Assembly: GCA_020636195.1 (NCBI GenBank)
Contig: JACJYH010000002.1
Coordinates: forward strand, 186,001 to 250,000
Origin: Lewinellaceae bacterium
GTDB lineage: Bacteria; Bacteroidota; Bacteroidia; Chitinophagales; Saprospiraceae
DNA: 64,000 nt
Reading direction: 5' to 3'
The first letter of the stretch is position 1; each line of letters opens with the position of its first letter. This document shows positions 17,541 to 26,980 of this stretch, piece by piece. The notes under the pieces are model-generated. The model ran no database searches, had not been told where the DNA came from, and saw nothing but the letters and a program-made list of their open reading frames with translations. Made by a program: the position numbers and the translations under genes.

Positions 17541-19346
17541 TTATACATTCAGCCACTTAGCAACAGATTGAGATATTTCCTTGTGTCTAATCAAAGGTGG
17601 CGCATGATGGGGTTTGATACGCGCATCTATGATCAGAGGCCCTTTACATCCCCAATGTTTTTGAAAAGTATATGATCCTCCACCATAGATATCAGCTGCC
17701 GGATTACTTCTCGTAAATGTTACCCACAACCAGTTACTTGCTGATGCGGAGATAAAATCTACATCATCACAAATCACTACAAGGGGAATCGACTCCATGG
17801 GAATAAGTTCTAATTGGCTTTTCAAATCATTAATTTCTTCTTCCGCATGGGTGTAGTTTTGAAACACTCCCAATTTTATACACAGAATCCCTGCAAACGG
17901 TAATTTACAAGTATATTTTTGTTCTAATACCGAAAAACCTGTCAATGAAGTAGCCAAGTCTCTTATACATTTTCCATGACAAGCGAAAATCACCTTAGAG
18001 CCTGCATTCCAACCGTCACCTGAATAGTCCAATGTGTCTATTGTGGTGGATGTGATAAAGTGTAAATCCCTTTTCCAATCGATGCGGCGTAAAATATAAT
18101 CCATAAAGGCCATTGGGTCTGCACATTCCAGTTTTTCATTTTGTAGCGGTGCTGCTATCATCAGATATTTAGCCAAGGATGTTTGTCCGCTTCCTAATAT
18201 CCTGCTCGCTATCGTCAATATTTCTTCAGGTTTAGGTTCTCTGAATGGCATATACCTCTCACTACCAACAGCTAATAACAAAGGATGAACTCCTGCTTCA
18301 TCAACAGCATGTATGGATTTTAATCCCGGAAATTCACTTTCTTTAAGGTCATCTACCAATTGGTGAATCAAATAGCCAAATCCTGAATCTTCTTGTGGTG
18401 GCCTTCCTACAGCAGTAAAATGCCAGATAGCATCCTTCCTATGATACACTCTTTCCACATGCACGAGAGGAAAATCATGCTGAAGACTATAGTATCCTAA
18501 ATGATCCCCAAAAGGGCCCTCAGGTTTGAGTGTTTCTTTATCAATGGTACCTGTGATCACAAAATCTGCATCACTCGAAATGAAATATCCCAGATCGTCA
18601 AAGCTATATCTGAATTTTCTTCCCGCCAACATTCCTGCAAATGTGAGCTCACTTATACCTTCCGGCATGGGCATGATAGCAGAGAATGTATGAGCCGGAT
18701 GTCCACCTACAAAAATGGAGACTTTAAATGGATCATATGAAGTCTTATACAAAGCGTGATGAACGCCTATTCCTCTATGTAATTGATAATGAAGGCCTAT
18801 TTCTTTATCCATGTTATAGTCATTTCCACTCAATTGAATTCGATACATGCCCACGTTTGTCAACATGGCGTTGCAAGATCCAGGTGGCAAGGTGCATACT
18901 TGTGGTAAAGTAATAAATGCGCCTCCATCATCAGGCCATGATTGAATCTGTGGCAGTTTGGAAATGGTCGTCTGCCCGAACATGGATGGCGACTTACCTA
19001 TTTGTTTTTGCGGCAGCGCTTGAAATGCCGTCCAAGCTGCATCCACATATTTCCATGGCTTTTTGAATGCTCTTGATGGATCAGCTTTCAGCTGAATGAC
19101 TTTTTTTATTTTTGGAAGCGTTTTCCTGAAGATATATTCTATTCTTTCATGAGTACCATAAATATTTGATACTGACGGAAATGGGCTATTTTTAATGTTG
19201 GTAAAGAGTAGGGCAGGACCTTTTTTTTCATAAGTTTGAAAGTGAATTTCAGCCATTTCTAAATATGGGTCCACCTCTTTATCGATGACTTTCAGCATTC
19301 CAACCTTTTGTAAGTCCAGAACGACATCCTTCAAACTGTTATACAT
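17541..19346 (-). CDS. UbiD family decarboxylase
   Basis: The 601-residue protein belongs to the UbiD superfamily of prenylated-FMN-dependent decarboxylases. Evidence includes the YDPFKVSIFVGGHPAHTFSAIMPMPEG block, the FGDHLGYYSLQHDFP motif containing catalytic-region acidic residues, and LVVICDDVDFISASASNWLWVTFTRSNPAADI near the C-terminus. In quinone-making bacteria it would act in ubiquinone or menaquinone synthesis; for Bacteroidota a futalosine/menaquinone role is the usual annotation, but the substrate is not shown by sequence. It stands alone. Confidence 0.85.
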   Translation of the reverse strand: MYNSLKDVVLDLQKVGMLKVIDKEVDPYLEMAEIHFQTYEKKGPALLFTNIKNSPFPSVSNIYGTHERIEYIFRKTLPKIKKVIQLKADPSRAFKKPWKYVDAAWTAFQALPQKQIGKSPSMFGQTTISKLPQIQSWPDDGGAFITLPQVCTLPPGSCNAMLTNVGMYRIQLSGNDYNMDKEIGLHYQLHRGIGVHHALYKTSYDPFKVSIFVGGHPAHTFSAIMPMPEGISELTFAGMLAGRKFRYSFDDLGYFISSDADFVITGTIDKETLKPEGPFGDHLGYYSLQHDFPLVHVERVYHRKDAIWHFTAVGRPPQEDSGFGYLIHQLVDDLKESEFPGLKSIHAVDEAGVHPLLLAVGSERYMPFREPKPEEILTIASRILGSGQTSLAKYLMIAAPLQNEKLECADPMAFMDYILRRIDWKRDLHFITSTTIDTLDYSGDGWNAGSKVIFACHGKCIRDLATSLTGFSVLEQKYTCKLPFAGILCIKLGVFQNYTHAEEEINDLKSQLELIPMESIPLVVICDDVDFISASASNWLWVTFTRSNPAADIYGGGSYTFQKHWGCKGPLIIDARIKPHHAPPLIRHKEISQSVAKWLNV

Positions 19347-19522
19347 ATTGATATCAATTGTCCATCACAAGACAATAGAAGTCAATAGTTTGTTGATGAT
19401 TTGCAGCCTTTTTTTAATTGGTGAGAACGTGTTTGCTTCGAGTTTCTTCATTTGGTAACGAATGTCATGTTTTATTTTGTCAGTTTTTTTACCTTAAATT
19501 TAAGAATTGGCGGCAATACAGT

Positions 19523-19530
19523 TATTTTTG
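19523..19530 (+). promoter_or_regulatory. Promoter -7 box for glgA
   Basis: TATTTTTG matches TAnnTTTG and lies 35 nt upstream of the preferred glgA ATG at 19566. This supports that start over the in-frame start at 19452, which would be upstream of the promoter. Confidence 0.5.
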
Positions 19531-19565
19531 TGCAGTTAAGATTTCAATGTTCAAATAATAGTTTT

Positions 19566-20996
19566 ATGAAAGTTTTATATACAAGTGCCGAATGCTATCC
19601 GGTAGCAAAAGTAGGTGGTTTGGCTGATGTTGTAGGTTCTCTACCTAAATATTTGAAAAAAATTGGGGTAAATACGTCAGTCATAATTCCTGCATATGAT
19701 ATGCCTTGGTTTGATGGTCAATTGTATAAAATCGCACATAAAGGTAGCTTTCACCTGGGCGATGAACATTTATACTTCGAAATAAGAAACTTTTTTGAAG
19801 AACCGCTTGGTTTTCCATTTTATACCGTCCATATTCCATCAAAGTTTGACCGGTTTGGTGTGTACTCCGGACGGGATGGAAATTTCTTTGGTGACGAAGT
19901 GCAGAGAAATATAGCGTTTCAACGTGCCATACTGACATGGCTGCGAGATGGAAGTGAATCATTTGATATCATCCATTGTCATGACCACCACACAGGGTTG
20001 ATACCATTTATGATGAAACATTGTTATGAATTCAGTGGGATGTTGAGTCAGATTCCCACAGTCTTTACCATTCATAATGAAAGATATCAAGGTAACTTCG
20101 GCTGGAGTAAGCAGTATTTACTTCCACAATTTGACAATTGGAAAAGTGGTCTCTTGGATTGGGCCAGCACGATCAACCCGTTGGCGTCAGCAGTAAGGTG
20201 CGCTTATAGAGTTACCACTGTGTCCGAGAGCTATATGCAAGAGTTGCAGTATAATTCTTATGGATTGGAAAATCTATTTAGGACCGAAAAATGGAAATCT
20301 AAAGGTATATTAAATGGTATCGATGCAGAAGTGTGGGATCCGAAAACAGACCCGATGATAGAATATCATCTGACCGATAATGAAATTGAATTTAAAGAAA
20401 AAAACAAACAAGTTATCTGTAATTTAGCAGGGTTGAATCCGGAATATCCACTCTTCGGCTTTATTGGTAGATTGGTGTTAGAAAAGGGTGCAGAGTTTAT
20501 AGCCGGATTGATCGATACTTGGTTGCAGGTGTATAAAAAAACGTCATTTGTTGTTTTGGGTACAGGCGACAAAACCATTGAGCAAGCCTTACTTTCCGTA
20601 GCTGCAAGACATCCTGACAATGTAGCCTGCCTGATAGCCTATAATGAAGCTGTTTCCCACAAAATATATGCGGGTGCAGATTTTTTATTGATGCCATCTA
20701 GGGTTGAACCATGTGGCTTGAATCAGATGTTTTCAATGCGTTACGGGACCATTCCAATTGTCAGATCTATTGGTGGTCTACGTGATAGTGTACGCGATAT
20801 TTCGGAGCCAAATGGTGTAGGGATTCGTTTTGATGAGATGCATTTCGACCATATCATGCATGCAGTATGGAGGGCCAACGAATTGTTTTATAAGCCCGAA
20901 TGGAAAAACCAATGTGTCAAAGGTGCCATGGAATTAGATTTTTCATGGGATAATTCGGCTTTAAAATATAAGGACATATACCAGAATTTACTCTAG
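19566..20996 (+). CDS. glgA: Glycogen synthase (ADP-glucose type)
   Basis: GlgA extends alpha-1,4-glucan chains from ADP-glucose. From ATG 19566 the product is 476 residues and starts MKVLYTSAECYPVAKVGGLADVVG, with the nucleotide-sugar-binding K-x-G-G-L motif at residue 15. The catalytic GT5 C-terminal block SRVEPCGLNQMFSMRYGTIPIV (E-x7-E type) is intact. The longer frame from 19452 adds 38 residues unlike the family and starts upstream of the promoter box. No other glycogen genes are adjacent. Confidence 0.92.
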   Translation: MKVLYTSAECYPVAKVGGLADVVGSLPKYLKKIGVNTSVIIPAYDMPWFDGQLYKIAHKGSFHLGDEHLYFEIRNFFEEPLGFPFYTVHIPSKFDRFGVYSGRDGNFFGDEVQRNIAFQRAILTWLRDGSESFDIIHCHDHHTGLIPFMMKHCYEFSGMLSQIPTVFTIHNERYQGNFGWSKQYLLPQFDNWKSGLLDWASTINPLASAVRCAYRVTTVSESYMQELQYNSYGLENLFRTEKWKSKGILNGIDAEVWDPKTDPMIEYHLTDNEIEFKEKNKQVICNLAGLNPEYPLFGFIGRLVLEKGAEFIAGLIDTWLQVYKKTSFVVLGTGDKTIEQALLSVAARHPDNVACLIAYNEAVSHKIYAGADFLLMPSRVEPCGLNQMFSMRYGTIPIVRSIGGLRDSVRDISEPNGVGIRFDEMHFDHIMHAVWRANELFYKPEWKNQCVKGAMELDFSWDNSALKYKDIYQNLL

Positions 20997-21033
20997 CGGT
21001 AAATTTATGACTTACTAAATAATTTTAACTGAT

Positions 21034-21558
21034 ATGAAATATGTCGTACTTCTACGTGGAATCAATGTAGGTGGAAAGCGCATTATAAAAATGGACGCTC
21101 TGAGGGCTATGATGGATGACTTAAATTTTAAAAATGTCAAAACATATATTCAAAGTGGTAATATTATATTTGAATCGGATGAGACTGACCTACAGAAAAT
21201 CACAAAAACCATTGAAACGACCTTGAAAGATACATTCGGATTTGATGTCCATGTTTTAGTAATAGAATCCACTCGATTTCATCAAATGGTGGACGGCAAC
21301 CCGTATTACTCATCTACAGTTGACATCAAAAAACTACATGGAACAATCGTAGAAGGCAATATTGAAAATCCAAATTTATTGAATGACATTGAAACCAAAG
21401 GAGATGAGTATGTGATAGGTAATGGAATTCTTTATATCCAATGTGCGGGTGATTATCATACGTCCCCATTGTCTAACAATATCCTCGAGAAAAAACTAAA
21501 ATTGACGTGTACAACTCGAAACTGGAAAACTATGCTTGCTATAAAGGATATGGCATAG
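21034..21558 (+). CDS. DUF1697 domain protein
   Basis: The 174-residue protein begins MKYVVLLRGINVGGKRIIKM and continues with ALRAMMDDLNFKNVKTYIQSGN, the unmistakable DUF1697 signature (RGINVGG; YIQSGN). The family has unknown function and a small alpha/beta fold. It starts 37 bp after glgA and could be cotranscribed with it. Confidence 0.85.
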   Translation: MKYVVLLRGINVGGKRIIKMDALRAMMDDLNFKNVKTYIQSGNIIFESDETDLQKITKTIETTLKDTFGFDVHVLVIESTRFHQMVDGNPYYSSTVDIKKLHGTIVEGNIENPNLLNDIETKGDEYVIGNGILYIQCAGDYHTSPLSNNILEKKLKLTCTTRNWKTMLAIKDMA

Positions 21559-21618
21559 ATCGGTTTAGATCTAAGGTTAAAAAAATCTAGCGAAAAGCAC
21601 AAACATAATCCATTATGT

Positions 21619-21690
21619 AAAAAAAAAGGTCTGGGCTGGGAGCCTCAGACCTAACATTAATAAACCAATCTCACAAAGTTTATAAATAAA
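21619..21690 (-). terminator. dcw-cluster terminator; copy A of a four-member hairpin repeat
   Basis: On the minus strand, a box reading TATAAACTTTGTGAG then ATTGGTTTATTAATG precedes a hairpin with 11-bp arms (AGGTCTG plus an inner AGGCT/AGCC stem, one bulge; 21627-21652) and a U9 tract (21619-21627). It lies about 210 bp beyond the ftsZ stop and is the obvious transcription end for the division cluster. The upstream box is shared with copies at about 31.95, 62.73 and 62.88 kb, so the element is more than a generic terminator. Confidence 0.75.
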
Positions 21691-21827
21691 GACGAAAATC
21701 CAAAATTGATGAAGTGCCATTGTGCTATTTAGCATTTTTGGACACTATTTCTTCCAGATTCTACACCGAACTCAGGTTGTGTGTTCTATTCTTCATTCAA
21801 AACTTGTGTTAAAGGTTATTTTTAAGA

Positions 21828-21854
21828 GCGAAACACAGCAATGCTGCATTTCGC
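21828..21854 (-). other. 27-bp imperfect palindrome after ftsZ
   Basis: GCGAAACACAGCA and TGCTGCATTTCGC flank a single A, with 11 of 13 positions complementary. It starts about 10 nt beyond the ftsZ stop codon. No T-run follows on the minus strand, so it may stabilise the 3' end of the message or pause polymerase rather than terminate. On the plus strand it is followed by a T-rich stretch. The rest of the gap between the DUF1697 gene and ftsZ shows only this and the terminator repeat. Confidence 0.5.
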
Positions 21855-21864
21855 CTTTATTTTC

Positions 21865-23295
21865 TTAATCAACATTATTATATAGGAAAGAGTTGTTAGA
21901 AATGAAAACATTACTATCATCATCCATATTTACAGTATAGACAGAGTTTTGTTTTCCAACGCTCTTGGTAGTATCATCTAGGATGACATTTCTCCTTGCA
22001 TACGCCGGAACTGATTCCATATCTGAGATGATCTTTGGATTGTCAAGCGGTTTGCTATTTGTTTTGCGCAAGTATTCTCTGCGCGCTGCATCGGCTTCGC
22101 TTTTCTTCTTTAGATCGTCTGTTAGATGACTTTTCTTGACCTGAGTGGACTCTTCTACATTTGCGCCAAGCATGAACATTGTCTTTTTGACGTCATCAGT
22201 TCCGAAATCTATAACGTTATCATCAGCTACATCTTCGAAATCATACACTGAAAACTCGTCTTCAATGATGGTTTGGCCAAAGTGATGTTCCAATGGCACT
22301 TTGGTCTGTTCGGTTTCTTTTTCTTTTCGCTTTGTACTACCTTCACGGAAACCTGTTGCAATGAGTGTAATGCTTATCTTATCACCCAATTTTTCATCGT
22401 AGCAATTACCCCAGATGAGGTCAGTGCCATAACCTGCTTCTTCCTGAACATGCTCGGTGATTTCACCAATTTCATCCATGGTCACCTCTCTCGTTCCGGA
22501 AGTAATATTCAATAAGATATGTTGTGCTCCACGAATGTCGTTATCTTCCAATAATGGAGAATTGAGCGCTGCATTGATGGCTTTTCGTGCCCTATCATCA
22601 CCATCTGCCAATGCTGCACCCATGATGGCTACACCTGAGCTGCGCATTACAGTATTGACATCTTCGAAATCTACATTAATGTATCCTGGTACGGTGATAA
22701 TTTCAGCAATACCTTTTGCTGCCGTTGTCAAGATGTCATCGGCTTGGTTAAATGCCGCTGATAGTGCTAAGTTGCCATGATATTGTTTCATTTTGTCATT
22801 GGAAATGACCAAAATAGCATCCACATTCTTCTTGAGCTGCTCGAGGCCTTCCATAGCTTGTCGTTGTCTTCTGATGCCTTCAAATTTGAATGGTAAGGTC
22901 ACTATACCGACGGTCAAAATGTCCATTTCCTTTGCCACCTTAGCGATAATAGGAGCTGCACCTGTTCCGGTGCCACCACCCATTCCTGCGGTGATAAACA
23001 ACATCTTGGTACCATTTGAGAGCCATTTTCTGATGTCTTCTATGGATTCTATACAAGACTGCTTTCCAACTTCAGGTATGCTGCCTGCGCCCCTACCTTC
23101 TGTGAGGTTTGGCCCAAGTGCTATTTTTACCGGTACCGGATTTGACTCCATTGCTTGCGCATCAGTATTGCAGATAGCAAAATCAACTCCAGTGATACCT
23201 TGCTTGAACATGTGACCAACAGCATTGCCACCGCCGCCGCCTACGCCTACCACCTTTATGATTGATTTTTCGTTTGTGGGTATATCAAATGTCAT
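21865..23295 (-). CDS. ftsZ: Cell division protein FtsZ
   Basis: FtsZ is the tubulin-like GTPase that forms the cytokinetic ring. The 476-residue product has the N-terminal VVGVGGGGGNAV loop, the tubulin signature GGGTGTG at residues 106-112, and the synergy loop region around NQADD. After the GTPase core (to about residue 325) comes a long charged linker, as is usual in Bacteroidota. The extreme C-terminus (NVFISNNSFLYNNVD) is not the standard conserved peptide and deserves notice. It is the last gene of the cluster; ftsA lies 30 bp upstream. Confidence 0.97.
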   Translation of the reverse strand: MTFDIPTNEKSIIKVVGVGGGGGNAVGHMFKQGITGVDFAICNTDAQAMESNPVPVKIALGPNLTEGRGAGSIPEVGKQSCIESIEDIRKWLSNGTKMLFITAGMGGGTGTGAAPIIAKVAKEMDILTVGIVTLPFKFEGIRRQRQAMEGLEQLKKNVDAILVISNDKMKQYHGNLALSAAFNQADDILTTAAKGIAEIITVPGYINVDFEDVNTVMRSSGVAIMGAALADGDDRARKAINAALNSPLLEDNDIRGAQHILLNITSGTREVTMDEIGEITEHVQEEAGYGTDLIWGNCYDEKLGDKISITLIATGFREGSTKRKEKETEQTKVPLEHHFGQTIIEDEFSVYDFEDVADDNVIDFGTDDVKKTMFMLGANVEESTQVKKSHLTDDLKKKSEADAARREYLRKTNSKPLDNPKIISDMESVPAYARRNVILDDTTKSVGKQNSVYTVNMDDDSNVFISNNSFLYNNVD

Positions 23296-23325
23296 GTCTT
23301 TCTTTTTTTTGATGTGAACAATGGA

Positions 23326-24702
23326 TTAAAACTCTGAATCAGGGACGGTTTCAAAAAAGTCTTTGGTCAAGGTATAGAGTCTATTGAAAAAACCATTTTT
23401 CTTTTCTCTTGGCTCATCGTCATTCTCTATAACTTCACTTACACTGGCATCTTCTGATGCGTTTATCGCATTATTTTGTCTTATGGTTTCAAAGTCTGTG
23501 ATGGCTTTGAATTCTTCTACGTAACCGGTTCTATCACCATTATTGTCAATGGAGTATTTTAATAGACCGACTGCAGTGGAAAATATTGGGCTTGCCAATT
23601 GACTTGAGTAACCATGAGCCAAGTGCTCGATCGGTTGACCTATTCTGGTAGGAAGTCCTGTGTGATATTCAGCCAATAAATCTATGTGTTTCAATAAAGC
23701 TCCTCCACCTGTCAGTACCATACCAGCGATGAGTTTGTTTTCATATCCTGATCTTCTGATTTCCCAAAGAACATAATCAAAAATTTCTTCCATTCTCGCT
23801 TGAATGATTCTGGAAAGATTTTTTTCGGATATTTCCTTTTGCTCACGTCCTTTGAATCCTGGAATTGTAATGATTCTATTGTCTGTGATCTCATCTGCCA
23901 TAGCAGAACCAAATTTGACTTTGAGTTTTTCTGCCTGATCATTCATGACGGTACATCCTTCACGAATGTCTCTGGTCACAACATTTCCACCAAATGGAAT
24001 CACACAAGTATGGCGGATGATGCCATCTTTAAATATAGTGATGTCAGTGGTACCGCCACCTATATCTACCAAAACAACTCCGGCATCTTTTTCTTCTTCA
24101 CCAAGTACAGACGCCGCAGATGCAATAGGCTCCAAAGTAACATCAGCCACTTCTAGACCTGCTTTTTCAACACATCTCAAGATATTTCTGCTTGCGGAAA
24201 TTTGACCTGTAATGATGTGAAAATTGGCTTCAAGCCTAACTCCTGACATTCCGATAGGATCAAAAATATCTTGCTCATCATCTACGGTATATTCTTGAGG
24301 TACCACGTGGAGGATCTTGTCTCCCGGTGGCAGAACCAACTTATACATATCTTTGATCAGCTTATCGATATCAGATTGGTTGATCTCAGTATGAGAGTCA
24401 TGTCTGACTAATAGACCGTGATGGTGGAGGCTTTTGATATGCTGTCCTGCTATGCCAACGTGGACAATTTTAAACTTGCACTTGGCATTACGCTCTGCGA
24501 TTTCGATGGCTTCTCGGATAGCTTTTACTGTTTTATCGATGTTGGACACAACACCTCTGGAAACACCTTCAGATTTTACAACTCCAAGGCCAACAACTTC
24601 GAGTTTTCCGTACTCATTAAGCTGTCCTGCTATGGCACAAACTTTGGTTGTTCCAATGTCCAAAGCGATAGTGGTGTTTTTAAAATTTTGATGATCGTTC
24701 AT
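23326..24702 (-). CDS. ftsA: Cell division protein FtsA
   Basis: FtsA is the actin-like membrane tether of FtsZ. The 458-residue protein starts IALDIGTTKVCAIAG (phosphate-1), contains VVLVDIGGGTTDITIF (phosphate-2) and MVLTGGGALLKHIDLLAEYHTGLPTRIGQP (adenosine motif). It ends in a basic/aromatic amphipathic helix-like segment (KKNGFFNRLYTLTKDFFETVPDSEF) suitable for membrane binding. It is separated by 12 bp from ftsQ and 30 bp from ftsZ. Confidence 0.97.
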   Translation of the reverse strand: MNDHQNFKNTTIALDIGTTKVCAIAGQLNEYGKLEVVGLGVVKSEGVSRGVVSNIDKTVKAIREAIEIAERNAKCKFKIVHVGIAGQHIKSLHHHGLLVRHDSHTEINQSDIDKLIKDMYKLVLPPGDKILHVVPQEYTVDDEQDIFDPIGMSGVRLEANFHIITGQISASRNILRCVEKAGLEVADVTLEPIASAASVLGEEEKDAGVVLVDIGGGTTDITIFKDGIIRHTCVIPFGGNVVTRDIREGCTVMNDQAEKLKVKFGSAMADEITDNRIITIPGFKGREQKEISEKNLSRIIQARMEEIFDYVLWEIRRSGYENKLIAGMVLTGGGALLKHIDLLAEYHTGLPTRIGQPIEHLAHGYSSQLASPIFSTAVGLLKYSIDNNGDRTGYVEEFKAITDFETIRQNNAINASEDASVSEVIENDDEPREKKNGFFNRLYTLTKDFFETVPDSEF

Positions 24703-24714
24703 AGGACAATTTAT

Positions 24715-25605
24715 TTAATGGTGAATACTTGATTGTTTTCTATTTTCTAAGACCTCAGCGGTCAGGGAATCTCTTTTTATTACAGGTGTGCTCACTTTCG
24801 CCATATCCGGATTCAATAGTGTACCTACCACCTGATTTCCTTGTTTTAAATTGAGTTTTTTATATCGATTCCAGCCCAATTTTGGTAAGCCATCTTTATA
24901 AAAAATCTTCAAATTTTGAATCTTTTCAGTTATATTTGTAGCGTCTCCAAAGACAATAGATTCTCTTCCAATTTTTGGGATTAAAATGATGTCTTTAAGG
25001 CTGTCTTTTGATATAGTGGCCTGCTCTATTAAGGCGTTTGCAAATTCATCTTCTTTCGTTGCTTTCAGTACTTTGAAAATGTTTTTTAGTGACGATGTTT
25101 TGGTTGCATCCTTAAATATCTGCTTCGAATATGCCTCATCTACACCGTTCACTACAGGTACATGAGCAATACTTCCTGGTTTGACCATAATTTGTTCACC
25201 TTCACTGTCAATGTAATAGTCTTGACCATTCGTCAACACTCTCATGATTGGATTTTTTTGTACAATTCTTACATTGAAATGGTTGTTTGCATCGATATAA
25301 ATATCTGCCTTCTCAATCCTTTCATCTTTATTCAGCTCAGCTTCCATAGCGCGCAAATCTAACGTGCTTATGGCGCTGCTATTGAGTGGCTTTTTTGCCT
25401 TTTTGGTTAGAATGTTCAATATTTCCTTTTTGCTTATTAATTGATCTCCTTTTGCTGCGCCTCCATACTGTATGGTAATTTGCTCTACTTTGGCTTTTGA
25501 TTTTGTTTTTATAGCAAAAATATAACTCATCCCAATTCCGAAAAGGATCGCTGTCCAAATCGCAAAGTTACGAATTTTTATTATATTTAATTTTCTGTTA
25601 TCCAA
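24715..25605 (-). CDS. ftsQ: Cell division protein FtsQ
   Basis: This bitopic division protein has a short basic cytoplasmic N-terminus and one membrane helix (about residues 13-33: FAIWTAILFGIGMSYIFAI). A periplasmic POTRA-like region follows (KKEILNIL..LRAMEAELNKDERIEKADIYIDANNHFNVRIVQKNPIMRV). The cluster position between murC and ftsA fits. The start is uncertain: a TTG at 25605 overlaps murC by 8 nt (296 residues), whereas a GTG at 25659 would give 314 residues with a 62-nt overlap. I prefer the shorter one. Confidence 0.85.
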   Translation of the reverse strand: MDNRKLNIIKIRNFAIWTAILFGIGMSYIFAIKTKSKAKVEQITIQYGGAAKGDQLISKKEILNILTKKAKKPLNSSAISTLDLRAMEAELNKDERIEKADIYIDANNHFNVRIVQKNPIMRVLTNGQDYYIDSEGEQIMVKPGSIAHVPVVNGVDEAYSKQIFKDATKTSSLKNIFKVLKATKEDEFANALIEQATISKDSLKDIILIPKIGRESIVFGDATNITEKIQNLKIFYKDGLPKLGWNRYKKLNLKQGNQVVGTLLNPDMAKVSTPVIKRDSLTAEVLENRKQSSIHH

Positions 25606-26980
25606 TTGATTCCAAATATTTTTTAATTTTTGGGACAAATGTATCGATATCTCCTGCACCCAATGTCAATAATACATCAAATCTCTTGTGATCAAGGATG
25701 GTCATTAACTGATCCTTTGTAACAAGTAATTTATTTTCATTAGCGATTTTATCAAAAATGATCTCACTAGAAACGCCATCAATTGGCAGTTCTCGTGCCG
25801 GATAAATGTCCATCAATATCACTTCATCCAATTGGCTTAAAACTTCCGCGAATCCATCTGCAAAATCTCTAGTCCTAGAGTACAAATGTGGTTGGAATAT
25901 TCCTGTCAATTTCTTATGTGGATATAGCATTCTTGCTGCTTCTATCGCAGCTTGCAATTCGGATGGATGGTGCGCATAATCATCAATATAGATGCTTGAT
26001 GAAGTTTCAACTATGTGTTCAAATCTCCTCTGAATACCCTTGAAATTGGAGATGGCAACCTTGATATCTTCTACTTCGATTCCGCAAATCAACCCACATG
26101 TGATGGCAACACATGCATTTTCTATATTATGTTTTCCAGGCATGTTTGACACAATGCCTGAGATTTCGTGTCCTAAACCTGAGTAATCAAAAACGAATTT
26201 TCCGTTTTTAATAGAGACATTTGATATTTGAATCGTGGCATCGTCGAATCCAAAATCGATGATCTGCACATTTTTATCTTTTAAAGCCTTTATGTCTGAA
26301 TCAGATAGATGGTCTAAAAGGTCTTTTTTTATTATCAGGTATCCATTGGCTTGGATAAGGTGGATGAATTTTTTAAACCCTTCTTTCATAGAGCTATCAT
26401 CACCGTAAATGTCCAAATGGTCAGGATCCATAGAAGAAACTGATGCCATCCAAGGCGAAAGTTGAAGGAATGACCTATCATACTCATCCGCTTCTATCAC
26501 TACTATCTCACTGCTTCCTATGATGTTATTGGATCCATAATCTACAGAAATTCCACCGAGGAATGCGGAGACATCTACCTTACCTGTCTTAAGCACGTGT
26601 GTTGTCCATGTACTTGTTGTGGTTTTGCCGTGCGTACCTGCGATGCAAATGGCTTTAGAACCTTGACTTATCAAGCCTAATGCAGCAGATCGTTTTATCA
26701 TAGGGATTCCTGACTTTTCCAAATATTGGAATTCTTGATTGTCCTTTGGAATGGCAGGTGTGTAAATGATAAGGTCGATTTGTTCCTGGATTTCACTTAT
26801 GGTATCAACATAATGGATAGACATCCCTTCTCTCACTAATAATTGAGTGAGTACAGTTTCTGTCCTATCGTAACCGCTAACATTTTTTCCTTGTGCATGA
26901 AAATACCTTGCTAATGCACTCATGCCAATTCCACCGATGCCGAGGAAATAGATATTTTGATATTGCTCTAAGTGTTTCAT
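25598..26980 (-). CDS. murC: UDP-N-acetylmuramate--L-alanine ligase
   Basis: MurC adds L-alanine to UDP-MurNAc in the cytoplasm. The 460-residue product has the Mur-ligase architecture: N-terminal IYFLGIGGIGMSALARYF dinucleotide-like loop, ATP-binding GTHGKTTTSTW (about residue 114), EADEYDRSFL, and the C-terminal domain motif YAHHPSEL. Its ATG overlaps the murG stop (ATGA), so the two are translationally coupled. Confidence 0.96.
   Translation of the reverse strand: MKHLEQYQNIYFLGIGGIGMSALARYFHAQGKNVSGYDRTETVLTQLLVREGMSIHYVDTISEIQEQIDLIIYTPAIPKDNQEFQYLEKSGIPMIKRSAALGLISQGSKAICIAGTHGKTTTSTWTTHVLKTGKVDVSAFLGGISVDYGSNNIIGSSEIVVIEADEYDRSFLQLSPWMASVSSMDPDHLDIYGDDSSMKEGFKKFIHLIQANGYLIIKKDLLDHLSDSDIKALKDKNVQIIDFGFDDATIQISNVSIKNGKFVFDYSGLGHEISGIVSNMPGKHNIENACVAITCGLICGIEVEDIKVAISNFKGIQRRFEHIVETSSSIYIDDYAHHPSELQAAIEAARMLYPHKKLTGIFQPHLYSRTRDFADGFAEVLSQLDEVILMDIYPARELPIDGVSSEIIFDKIANENKLLVTKDQLMTILDHKRFDVLLTLGAGDIDTFVPKIKKYLESIG

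Noticed and set aside
22457..23215. Long plus-strand frames opposite ftsZ (and similar frames opposite uvrA, ftsA and queA)
   Set aside because: They lie wholly antisense to strongly conserved genes, have no recognisable domains and reflect codon bias of the real gene.
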